64,000 bases of DNA from Arbacia lixula. Taxonomy: Eukaryota > Echinodermata > Echinoidea > Arbacioida > Arbaciidae. This document shows, one piece after another, positions 50,401-59,670 of this stretch. Numbering within the stretch: the first letter of the stretch is position 1; each line of letters opens with the position of its first letter. The notes beneath the pieces were generated by a model. That model had not been told where the DNA came from. It saw only the letters and a program-made list of their open reading frames with translations, and ran no database searches. The stretch covers positions 23,449,270 to 23,513,269 of the forward strand of contig OZ022579.1 of assembly GCA_963669155.1 (NCBI GenBank), written 5' to 3'. Both the position numbers and the translations under genes were made by a program.

Positions 50401-53079
50401 GTATTAATAACGCGCTCCCAGCTCCGTGCGTCTCTTAGTCTTTACGTACTACAATGTATAGTCGAAAATTCAGTATCTGTGTGTATGGCCATCGTCATCG
50501 TCATTACCCTCTTCTCCTTCCCTTTCTGTCTCTCCCCCCCCCCCCCCCCCCCATCATCAATATTGCTCTCAAAAGAAGATACATCTGAATCATCCTCTTC
50601 AATGTCGATGTCAAGGTCTAGTGTGTTTCCCGACATGTTGGCTTTACTTTGGAGCAAGTTTGGAGTTTATCACTGGATGGAATTGCGTTCAAAAGCTATG
50701 GGTGCGAGTGTAGCTACATGTAGCTACAGGTAGCTCGGTTGCAGATCATATTCAATGAATGACGTCATAATTTTGACAGCGTTCCAGAGAGTCAATAATG
50801 AAGAATTCTAATTTTCTATGCAGAGTTACTCCATTCTGTTGGACCAGCGTGGTTGGAAAAGTCAATATTTGGGTACCCTATACTATCCTTTTTCACATGA
50901 TACCAAAATATAGGCTTTTTAAAATAAATGGTGTTCTACTTTAATTCTTAGCCTGCCCCACTGAATAGAGCCCACTGCCACTGCGCTAATCCCCATTGTG
51001 CCCGCCCCAAATCCGCTCTGTGCCAAGTTTTGTCTGAGGCCTCATCGCGCATTATTTTCTGCGTTGGCATTTTCGAACCACTATGTTTTGAAACCTACAT
51101 ACAGAAAAACTTTTACACAAAAGTTGTAGAAAATTTTATGAGCTTTATTATGATATAAAATTTCTACAGAGATCTTTTTTTGTTATTTATTAGAAACTAA
51201 TAATAAACGTTCTAAAATAAAAGTTCTACTTTTTATTTTGAAGACATTTCTGTGCTATATTCAGTTGAACTGCATACATTACATGCTTCTTTATCTTCAG
51301 ATCATATTCATAATGATACATGTATATGATAACTTGTATTTTGTGAGAAATATCCCCTTGGACCCCTCAAATAGGCTATGTGTATACCTGGACTTAAAAC
51401 AATTGGGTACACAATGGACATCCTGTGTGTTGTTCCCTTATTTGCAAGAGGGAGTGATAAGCTACATCCTGCATACTACAAAACGCTAAATTACTCACGA
51501 AAATCCAGTCTGAAAGGTGTAAACAAACATGCGTAATCCAAAGCTGATAAGCTGGTGCGCGCGATGCGATGAGAAAAATAGCGTGTGCGAAGCATTCAGT
51601 ACATATGCGATGAGCATAAACAATGACTGCTATCAGGAATGCGTGCGAGGGCTCTTTCTGGCACTCTAGCGGTAGTGCGCTCGCGTGTACAAAGCAGTCA
51701 ATCGATAGCACGCTAGCGTGTATGAAGCACCGTAACATTAGCATAGTCGCAGCGCTATGGCACTCAATGAGTTAAACATCCTTGGTATGCCATATTTCAG
51801 GATGATGAGCACATGTTTTATGCATTCAATATTGACACTTGATATCGGAACCACTGTGGTCTGAGAGCTTTCGCAAAGGCCGTATGATTTTGACGCACTA
51901 GCAAAAATGCGTATTAGATAGCAACGGTAAGCGCATCACGCATGGGACTACAGTACAGGATCACTGTCGGCACAACAGTTTCGGTCAATTGCGAGTAAAA
52001 ATAAAGCAAGTTTCATCAAGTTATCGTCTTTTGAAATTTTAAGCTACAAAAAAATCACATTATTGGGCAAATACCAAAATTACATGCTGACTAGAAAGTC
52101 CGTTTTCGCCACAGTTCCTACTGTACACCCGCTCGGTGATTGCTTTGGTCGCCGACCGGAAAAGTTGGTTTGATCGTGATGTGCATGCCTTCCGCACTAC
52201 ATCATGTGCGTCCCGAGAAAATATGATCGAAATGATGACTCTCTCATAGGCAGTCCCCTTTTTTCGGACCTAGTTAACATCTAGGGTAGGTTAAAGAAGA
52301 TAGAATTCTTCTATTATGAGTCCACTTCAACATAAAGCCAATGACAACCAAACTACAAATATCTTTTTTTTCCCAATCAACGAGTCACCATAAAATCGAA
52401 CACATACTGTAATCCATCAGGAAAAGCCCATTGAGAATACATGTAGACGCTGCAGCGTTTAAGGACCACAACTTTATCATTGACAAATATTGACAGGCTA
52501 ACAGTTTTACACTGAAAATACAATTATTTGTAAGTGTTTACTCAAAATGTCTCAGTAATAATGATTTTGAAAATATAAAGCATCAAAGTATGATTTAGTG
52601 TCAAAATGCATATTTTTTTTTCCGCCTCAAATTGTAAGTGCGGCGAGAATGCCCCCCTCCCCAGTCTAAATCTAGACTATTTTAGAATACAATAACCACA
52701 TAAGCAGTTCAAATTACTTTATATTATGAACAATAAAACCTGGTAGAATCTAATCTAATCTTAATCTTTAACTTTAGTCAGTGGTAAGTATGTTGCAATG
52801 TATTGGAGATCAAAGACAAGTAAGAATTTCACCCATCGCTGCCTGTGAGTGTGACTGTGTTGAACACATGACCCGAGGCCGAAAACTAAAAATACACACA
52901 TGAACACACAGGTACGGGCGCAGTGCTAGTGCAGTGCAGTGCGAGATTGAACCGCAACCAGAAATGTCTCCTCTTACCAAGCTGATGAGTCGCAGGATTA
53001 CGGTCGGTTTTTTGATGTATTCAATGGGATCAAACGGCTTCCCAGCCATTCCAGCTCCGTAGGCGCCTCCTCCTTCCAT
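36012..53079 (-). CDS. SYNGR: Synaptogyrin, 4 coding exons, 229 aa
   Basis: Minus-strand exons 53079-52978, 40614-40383, 39386-39241 and 36221-36012 join to 690 nt with GT/AG introns and matching phases (0, 1, 0). Synaptogyrins are four-pass MARVEL-domain proteins of synaptic and secretory vesicles with cytosolic ends. Seen: an N terminus MEGGGAYGAGMAGKPFDP nearly identical to vertebrate SYNGR1, membrane segments near 29-45, 68-90, 106-125 and 146-168, a Cys pair in the first lumenal loop (59, 67), the family block AAIAFSFFSIITW, and a Pro/Gln/Tyr-rich cytosolic tail ending in Tyr. Length is near the 224-234 aa of vertebrate members. The ATG has a strong context (A at -3, G at +4). Confidence 0.97.
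36443..36615. repeat. (TG)n followed by (GA)-rich microsatellite
   Basis: GTGTGTGTG (36446-36470) followed by ~130 nt of GAGAGAGGG in synaptogyrin intron 3, beginning about 220 nt upstream (in gene sense) of exon 4. In the gene sense it is a long CT tract. Confidence 0.95.
37490..37613. mobile_element. Hairpin element in synaptogyrin intron 3
   Basis: Outer arms GTATAGTGAAAATTATC and GATAATTTCCACTATAC pair. A central stem CTATTTTTTCCTCGGGG faces CCCCTCGGAAAAAATAG across a CTTCG loop. Confidence 0.75.
38030..38150. repeat. (CA)n-rich stretch
   Basis: Interrupted CACACATA repeats in synaptogyrin intron 3. Confidence 0.9.
38366..38482. repeat. (CT)n microsatellite
   Basis: CTCTCT repeats interrupted by GTCTGTCCGTC and TATT, in synaptogyrin intron 3. 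Confidence 0.95.
39241..39386 (-). CDS. SYNGR: Synaptogyrin exon 3 (residues 112-160)
   Basis: The acceptor CCCATCAG and donor TGG|GTGAGT enclose 146 nt. It encodes membrane segment 3 (WAFFYFISFCYM), the second lumenal loop and the first half of segment 4 (AAIAFSFFSIITW). Confidence 0.96.
39523..39800. mobile_element. Foldback family B, copy 4 (truncated)
   Basis: The left arm (TTAAAGGAATGGTCCACCC, TTTCAATAAAAGCAGATAC) is present without a matching right arm. It lies ~140 nt upstream of synaptogyrin exon 3, in intron 2. Confidence 0.65.
40383..40614 (-). CDS. SYNGR: Synaptogyrin exon 2 (residues 35-111)
   Basis: The acceptor CCTCACCAG and donor TCAG|GTAAATG enclose 232 nt. It encodes the rest of membrane segment 1, the lumenal loop with Cys59 and Cys67, segment 2 and the conserved RKIAVMSD turn into segment 3. 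Confidence 0.96.
42700..43185. mobile_element. Inverted-repeat element I
   Basis: TTCATTAGCCCGAT at the left is inverted at the right (ATCGGGCTAATGAA). Interior copies of CATTAGCCAGATC, GCGAAATAG and AGCTAGCTATTT occur in both directions. Synaptogyrin intron 1. Confidence 0.7.
43644..43870. mobile_element. Foldback family D, copy 2
   Basis: Complete copy with AGCTCAAAGGAATTGG ends in inverted orientation. Lies in synaptogyrin intron 1. Confidence 0.87.
43871..46955. other. Synaptogyrin intron 1, unassigned part
   Basis: AT-rich with many TACATGTA-type palindromic words. No gene or full repeat was recognised. Confidence 0.5.
46956..47300 (-). CDS. Small zinc-finger ORF, candidate terminal exon in synaptogyrin intron 1
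   Basis: A good minus-strand acceptor (TTTGTTTGTTTCAG) is followed by a 114-codon ORF; it also has an internal ATG at 47231 (91 aa). Two matching units CxxCGKxF-x8-HSC (starting CNRCGKSF and CYKCGKQF) have the Cys spacing and GK.F core of C2H2 fingers, but end H-S-C instead of H-x3-H, so zinc binding is uncertain. The remaining ~50 residues show no known domain. It could be an intact small gene, the second exon of a nested gene (first exon near 50.6 kb) or a transposon-derived fragment. Confidence 0.35.
   Translation of the reverse strand, partial: FFTGFTGRHYLLGNKGAHLFYGNMAYTCNRCGKSFQLRANLQKHSCNICYKCGKQFTRKQVLHSHSCIGSFSSLLRLYCATDYHPVLSLSNLIEIGGGFLFHLKEGGRWGRGSR
47472..48420. repeat. 157-bp tandem array with DR1 motifs and a (GACG)n end
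   Basis: Four almost identical 157-bp units begin at 47472, 47629, 47786 and 47943 (AGAGTCTTGCAGGTAAAC). Two diverged units follow from 48100, then a GACGGACGAC microsatellite (48327-48373) and a GTCTCGCC/GGCGAGAC palindromic end (to ~48420). Each good unit has TGACCTTTGACCT. Read on the minus strand, the order matches the element at 15466-16722: hairpin, TCCG run, DR1 repeats. Confidence 0.9.
49381..49505. mobile_element. Foldback family D, copy 3 (half)
   Basis: Only the left arm (AGCTCAAAGGAATTGGC) and centre (ATGCTTTTTAGGCTAAAGCA) remain; the right arm is missing. Synaptogyrin intron 1. Confidence 0.8.
50508..50636 (-). CDS. Candidate acidic first exon nested in synaptogyrin intron 1
   Basis: An ORF starting at 50636 with a good context (GCCAACATG) encodes MSGNTLDLDIDIEEDDSDVS, then a Gly run written by a G homopolymer, then a basic ERQKGKEKR segment. 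A possible donor (GAGG|GTAATG) closes 129 nt in phase 0. The phase fits the zinc-finger ORF acceptor at 47300. The product is not recognised. The homopolymer could also be simple low-complexity DNA. Confidence 0.25.
50640..52977. other. Synaptogyrin intron 1, 5' part
   Basis: Mixed DNA with a CpG-rich patch around 51550-51760 (GCGCGCGATGCGATGAG). No coding or repeat structure was recognised. Confidence 0.5.
52978..53079 (-). CDS. SYNGR: Synaptogyrin exon 1 (residues 1-34)
   Basis: Encodes the cytosolic N terminus and the start of membrane segment 1 (TVILRLISL). The donor is TTG|GTAAGAG on the minus strand, phase 0. A 12.4-kb intron follows. Confidence 0.96.
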
Positions 53080-53280
53080 TTTTGATATTCCAGTGACAAG
53101 ATTGAAGGGAAAATATTGAATTCACAGCTCTTTGCGTCTTCGTTCTCCGCGGTGAACTCCCGAGTGTTGAGCCATATACAATATAAATGCAAAGTTCTGC
53201 TCGATCTCCCGATGCAATCGCTATCTCGCTATCGAGGCGATCGCGATATCAGGTAGCTCCACGGATCCTCCATGTGTGCA
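53080..53280 (-). promoter_or_regulatory. Probable synaptogyrin 5'UTR and promoter region
   Basis: The 200 nt upstream of the ATG are CpG-richer than their surroundings. On the minus strand a TATA-like stretch (TTTATATTGTATAT, about 53174-53190) lies ~100 nt before the ATG. No transcription start can be fixed by eye. Confidence 0.35.
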
Positions 53281-53965
53281 TAAAATCTATTATGTCATGA
53301 AAACATCTTTCAACACGAAGAACGGTGGAATGTTGTTTAATCCTTCGTAATATACCAGACTAACGTAACCTTTAAAGGATTTGTGTGCATTAATGGTGGA
53401 AAAAATACACACATGGCTCGTAAGGAGATAAGTAACTTAAGTACAATGTTTTGTAGATTCCATTTTCATAGGTATGCTTATCTAATCCAACCGTTGAAAT
53501 TTACAATTAGTGGAATATATACTTTTTAAAAAAGTAGCGGTATTACAATATGAAGTCAATATTGATTTGATTTATTTTTCCATAATAATGTTCAACAAAG
53601 ATATACAACTAAATACAAGGAATTAACAAGGTATAAAAAAAATATTATATACAGCAGAAGAGTTCATCTTGAACTGGCAAACCAAATGAATTGTACAAAT
53701 TATTATGCTAAAAAAGCATAGCTTGAAAGTCAAAGGGTACCCATAGGTGAAGTAAAGGCCAATGGTACGGAAACTTAACATGTGATAATTCAAGTAAAAA
53801 AAAAAGTTCCTCTTAAAAGCAACTACATGACTGTGATTATATACTAAAAAGTAAACTATATTGAGGTCTGAGATTTCTACAGCTGTCTACAAGATTTTTT
53901 CATAAACTAGAACATAGCATGAGTGCAATATAAGTTGCAATAAGTAAACACCGACATGCAATGTA

Positions 53966-55710
53966 GATAAGAGCAGTTATCTATACTTACTAATTAGATA
54001 ATTCTTCAATTTGTTTTTAAATGAAATAAGTGTAAGGGACTGTATACTATTCAATGGCAAGGAATTCCAGAATAAGGGCCGGTATAAACTAATTTTCTTT
54101 GCATAAATTGAGTTCTTACTAGAGGTAGATGAAATGATGTTTGTAGGATACTGATGGAAACTGTCATTTCTTACAAACAAAGTAGATAACGTTTCAGGAA
54201 GTTCATTTATATGCATAAGGGTTCCAATGTGAAAGTCACTTAACTTTAGTATGTTATTATTACAAAAAAATATATTTGATGGGGATAATCTACTAGCATT
54301 ACAAAATAACCCTTATCGCTTTCTTCTGAATTCTTTGTCATGGTATAGTTTAAAAGAATTGCCCCAAGCAAGTACACCATATGTTAGATAAGGGAGAATT
54401 AAAGTAGAATACAATGCAAGCATTGTACTTGAAGGAAAAAACAGCCTTAGTCTATGTCATGATACCTACATTTCTTGATATCAATTCGCGTAAGTAACTA
54501 ATATGAAGTTTCCATGACAATTTGTCATCAATAATTAAACCAAGAACTTTAGAAGAATGGGCAAGTTCCAGGGGGATATTGTCGAAATAAATATTATTAG
54601 GTAAAGAGGAGACGGTGTTACAAAATAACATGTACATGGTTTTATGTACATTTAAAGAAAGTTTGTTAGACCGCCACCATTTACTTACAGAAAAAAAGTT
54701 CAGTGTTTATCATTTCAAGCAGTGATATCGGCTCACGATGTGAAATAAAAATATTTGTATCATCAGCACATAATATAAAAGACAATTTATCAGATGAGAT
54801 TTGAAAGTCATTAATATATAATATAAACAAAAGCGGACCCAATAACGATCCCTGTGGAACACCACACGAAATTGAAAGAGTATGAAATTCAAAACCATTA
54901 CACGAAACAAATTGTTTTCTGTTAGAGAGGTAATCAGTGCCAGTCCAAGGCCTTCCCCCTGATACCACAATGAAAAAGTTTTTTAAGAGAATACAATGAT
55001 CAATGGTGTCGGAGGCCTTGGACAGGTCAAGATATATACCAAAAGTGTGTAAATGATTGTCGATTGCCGAAGCAATGTTATGAACAAATTATAAAATTGC
55101 ATGAGAAGTATTATGCTTTTCACGAAAACCAAATTGGGAGTTCGATAGAATGTTATTTTGAGACCAAAAAGGAAACAGTTCGTGTATAAACAAATTTTTC
55201 AAGAATTTTAGAAACAGATGAAAGTAATGATATAGGGCGATAGTTGCCTAGATCCAGAGGGTCACCCTTTTTGAAAACAGGGACAACCTTAGCTATTTTC
55301 ATATTTCAAGGGACAACACCTTGACTCAAGGAAAGATTGAATATATTATGGGAGAGGGGCTTCGAAATTGAACATATGTGTTTCAGTAAATTATTACTTA
55401 TTTCATCTACGCCAGAGCTCTTTTTGTTTTTCATATTATTGACAATATTTTCGATTTCCTATGGGTTCGTGGGCACAAGAAATAAAGAGATGGCATTTGG
55501 ATCACTGAAAATTCCTCAAAAGATAGTGTATGGAACTTTGCTAGCCAAATCAGGCCCAATACTGACAAAATGATTATTGAATATTTCTGAAATATTTTCA
55601 TTGTCCTCAACAATATTGTTATATCTAATTTTTGAAATTTTATTACTTTCACATATATTGTGTTGGGAGTGCGTGTGAAAAATGTTTTTGCAAATTGGTC
55701 TTTCAATCCC
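53966..55710 (-). mobile_element. Non-LTR retrotransposon remnant (CR1/Jockey-like)
   Basis: Read on the minus strand from about 55710: NNHFVSIGPDLASKVP-like start, KVVPVFKKGDPLDLGNYRPI, an LDLSKASDTIDH block, GVPQGSLLGPLLFILYINDF and a CADDT catalytic box (54730-54930), then the C-terminal region ending near 53977. An in-frame TGA before NMKIAKVV and several frameshifts make it nonfunctional. Confidence 0.88.
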
Positions 55711-55724
55711 CCACCCACACTTCC

Positions 55725-55915
55725 TTTTTCGACTTCCACCCCCCCCCCCCTCTCTTCTCCCTCAGGTCTCTCTTTTCCTCTCCCTCCCCTGTCTTTCCTC
55801 CCACCCTCCCCACCCTGTCTCTCTCTCTTTATCCCTCTGTGTGTCTCTCTCTTCCCCTCCGCTCCCCTACCCCCTCCCCACCTCTACCCAGGCCTCCCCT
55901 CCCCCACCCCATGGT
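55725..55915. repeat. Polypyrimidine (C/T-rich) tract
   Basis: About 190 nt of almost only C and T next to the 5' truncation point of the LINE remnant. Proline/serine-rich frames through it are artefacts. Confidence 0.85.
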
Positions 55916-57861
55916 AGGAAAACATATCATAATTAAGTGTTCATTATAACTACAGAACACATGATATAAATTATGCACACAAACACAGCACCAACATGAC
56001 AAGTAATGAAGTACAACACAACACCAATTAACTATAACTTTCATCAGATTTTAATCCTCTATACATGAAATCATAAATGCAAGTTTTTAACTCTTTTGGG
56101 GCATGCTTACTATTTTCATAGTAATTATTCAGATTGTATTCATATCATACCAATAATTCAATATTAAGAACAATAATTCATTTTTGTGAATAGTAGGCCT
56201 ACTGAAAACAGCCATTTTGATCATTTAATCATCTTAGATATGTATTACTTGTATTGAATATGTTAGGAAACATCCTCTCATACATTCTATTTTCACTGTT
56301 GAAACCTTAATTCAGTTTGCAATAATCTTAATTCAGTTTTCATATTTTGATCAACACGGTCACCAATCTGTTCCAGTGGCATATTACTGGTTTGATAAAG
56401 ATGCACTTACATCTGGAATTTTATCTCTATTTAAGCTATCTCACTTAGATTTGATACTATATACCAATATTCTCTAAAAGTCAAATTTAATTGAACAGCT
56501 ACCACTAACAAATCTATAACCACAGAAAAATGTGATAGTTTGCAGTGCGTAATGTTACCTAGCTGCTACATTAGTTGAAGTAGGGTATAAAATGTCTAAA
56601 ATTGCATCTTTTAGAATGTGCTAAAAATGCTAATAGTTGAATCATGCAAAAAAAAAAGTCAGGAAAGACCGTCTCTCATCAATCTTAACATGTATGCCGA
56701 TCGAATTTGCATAGAATTTACTTCAGATTACATTGCAATATTATTGAGAAGAACTTAAGACAGTATGAACACTATGATCAGATCTACCATGACTATTTAT
56801 TTGACACAAAGTACCATCTATATGTTGTATTGAAAGAAATTAGAACACTTTTAGAGTCACAATTTTGTCAAAAGAGGGCACTATTCACATATTTGAGCTT
56901 TTTTTTTTTTTTACATATTAAACCAAAATGTTTTGAAAAACTAACATTTGGTGTTATTTGGTGTTATATCGACTGATATTGTGTACTAAATGTTCATGAA
57001 TTGATGACATTTGCCTGAATGGCGCCATATTCTGACAGTGAATACCACTTTGCAGATAGATAATCACAAAATATGTTAATTCACATACACTGCTCTGATA
57101 TATATTTCAACACATCGCAAAGCAAACATATCAAAGTACTTCTTTCATTTATATTTCTCTTTCATAAGCTAATCATAAAAACTATTTATACCTTGATATT
57201 TCATTATAAGTAACTTTCCATTTCAAAATAATTTTACAATGTCAGTATTGTTATATAGTTTTACAAACACATCAAATCAATATATACATACAAAATATGT
57301 TTCCTCAGAATATACACGCATGCACATGAACATTCCAGGAACTCATTACTGTCAAAAAATATTGTCTTGTTCACATTAAGTTCATGAAATTACAAAATAC
57401 TGTACATAACTCAGCATTCAGTTAGTGTCCTATGATCATAGCAGAGGGTTACACAATCTCCATAGACTGTAACAGGATTGTCTCACAGATTGGCAACGCC
57501 AAATATGGTGGAGTAAGCTGTCCAGAAGGAATTTAATTAAATGTGGGGTCTTTTTCACCATCTCAGTACCAAGCACAGACAGCCCCTTATCAATTTCTAC
57601 TGATTTTCTTGTCCATGGGACTGAGTGGGTCAAAGTATTATAAGAGAACAAATACTTATCGATAAATTGGATTGTATAAGAAACCGAAAAAACACATAGG
57701 AGATTTGCATATAGCTTAGATGAAAAGAGGACAATTCAATATTAACTCTTTGCAAGCCACATTTGTATCTATTCACATAGGAATACATACAAATCTCATA
57801 GAGTGTATAATTGTATGGGACAAAGAGAGTTAAAGAAAGCTACCATAACCCGTAGAATCTC
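55916..57861. other. Intergenic AT-rich DNA
   Basis: No coding, repeat or RNA signal was recognised here. Confidence 0.5.
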
Positions 57862-58100
57862 ATATGGGCAATTCCACAGTTTTGGTTAAAGTCATGTAAC
57901 GTGAGTAACCAAAGCTTCTTTATTTCATTGAAAAAGAAATTTCTGTGCTGAGGATATGATTGCATGTCATGGAAAGGTGGACTGTTTGCTTCCTAAATAA
58001 TCATTTACATAATTTCTGCAACACTAACAGAATATAAAATAAAGAAGCTTTGGTTACTCACATTACATGACTTTAACCAAAACTGTGGAATTGCCCATAT
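57862..58100. mobile_element. Inverted-repeat element J, near-perfect arms
   Basis: ATATGGGCAATTCCACAG through AAAGCTTCTTTATTTCA (about 75 nt) is repeated inverted at 58030-58100. Only 26 nt separate it from foldback D copy 4. Confidence 0.87.
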
Positions 58101-58125
58101 GGTCAACTTCCCTTGATTGCAAGGG

Positions 58126-58354
58126 TACACTACAGCTCAAAGGAATTGGCACGGGTAAAGGGAAAGGAAAGAAAGGAAAAGGAGCCGCAGTTTTGAACCG
58201 CAGTATACTTTGTCCAGTTTAGCATGAAACATGATGCTTTTTAGGCTAAAGCATCATGTTTCATGCTGAACTGGACAAAATATACTGCAGTTTAAAACTG
58301 CGCCTCCTTCCCTTTCCCTTTACCCGATGCCAATTCCTTTGAGCTGTAGTGTAT
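58126..58354. mobile_element. Foldback family D, copy 4
   Basis: Complete copy with TACACTACAGCTCAAAGG ends in inverted orientation and a near-perfect central ATGCTTTTTAGGCTAAAGCA. Confidence 0.88.
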
Positions 58355-58660
58355 GGTCTTTTTTTAACTATCCTGCCCACACGGACAATGCAAAGTCCAT
58401 ACTTCACAATACATGACGGCCGAGTAGTATGCATCCCCTACAAGCTAATGACGCTGCCCATGAGGGATTGAAGGGCTTCGATCTATACCTCTTTAAAAAA
58501 AAAATCAGTGCTGTATTCAATATTATTTGCTACATTTTTTCCAAATAATTTTCTGCTCATCTGTTTCTCAGATTGTACTGTTTTTATTCAATGTATCTGG
58601 AGTTATGGGTTTTGTTTCTGCCAGAAATTCATCATGGAAATATAACAGACATATACCTCA

Positions 58661-58698
58661 TACATACATACATACATACATACATACATACATACATG
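58661..58698. repeat. (CATA)n microsatellite
   Basis: Nine tandem ACAT units ending in a GCATG palindrome. Confidence 0.95.
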
Positions 58699-59494
58699 CA
58701 TGTATTTGATGAAATAACAATATTCATTCACATATTATGCAAAGAATAAAGCATAATATGCTACACAAGAATAATAGAAAGAGATCAAAAGGTCACTTTG
58801 AGATAAGACACATCTTTGTAGACCATGTCAAGCCATGCACTCACTCTTACTTGAAGTTGTCTCCATATCAAAGCCGTGAATAATGATACATAATTTCATA
58901 CAGACATGGAACATACACAGCAGTAATATTTTGAATACAGAAGATAATTTTTTATACAGCAATACAAAATATTGTCTTCGGTATGAATTACACAAAGGTG
59001 AAACACAACATGCCACGGACAGGCGAGTACTGAAAATTTAAATCTGAATATATTTTGATTTTCATAGACTTTGGCATGGCTAATATAACAACTTCCACTT
59101 TTTACTCCTACAGGTATAAATGACATTCACAGGTCAAAGGACACTGGTCTACATGTACATACAAGCTGCATGGCACACGCCTTCCATACATGCAATGTAC
59201 ACCATAGTATAAGCCATGCAGCCCTATCCACATACAACAGTCAGTACATATCCCCTTGTTTAACTCTGTATTTTGTCACCAATAATGCACACAAATCTCA
59301 TAGAGCGACATTTCATCTGACACATGATCAATTACATACTCGGGCCACAACTCAAACACAATGTGTCAAATTGAGGACCTACATGTACTCTCAAGATACG
59401 TTGCAGGAAATCTTAATCTGCTGATTTTAATCCTTCATATGCTGAAATCAGCTTACAATACACCTGTCCTTCAGGGAACTCATGAATTCAAATA

Positions 59495-59670
59495 ATGTAT
59501 ACGCCATATATTTCGCGAGTCTAATTTTCCGCGAATCAGGACTTTGCGACAATTTCACGAGTGGTTAAATTTGCGATCTTGGAGTACTAGTACTATCAGT
59601 TCATGTGCTAGTGCATGTCATATTCATTTTTTTGCATGTTGTTAAATTCAGCGAAATATAATTCATACAC
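59495..59670. repeat. Dispersed repeat with CGCGAAT-type ends
   Basis: CCATATATTTCGCGAGTC, TCCGCGAATC and the inverted TCAGCGAAATATAATTC suggest a short inverted-repeat element of the kind common in marine invertebrate genomes. Limits are approximate. Confidence 0.4.

Noticed and set aside
55632-55949. Pro/Ser-rich frames of 84-105 aa
   Set aside because: They are translations of a polypyrimidine tract beside a LINE remnant.
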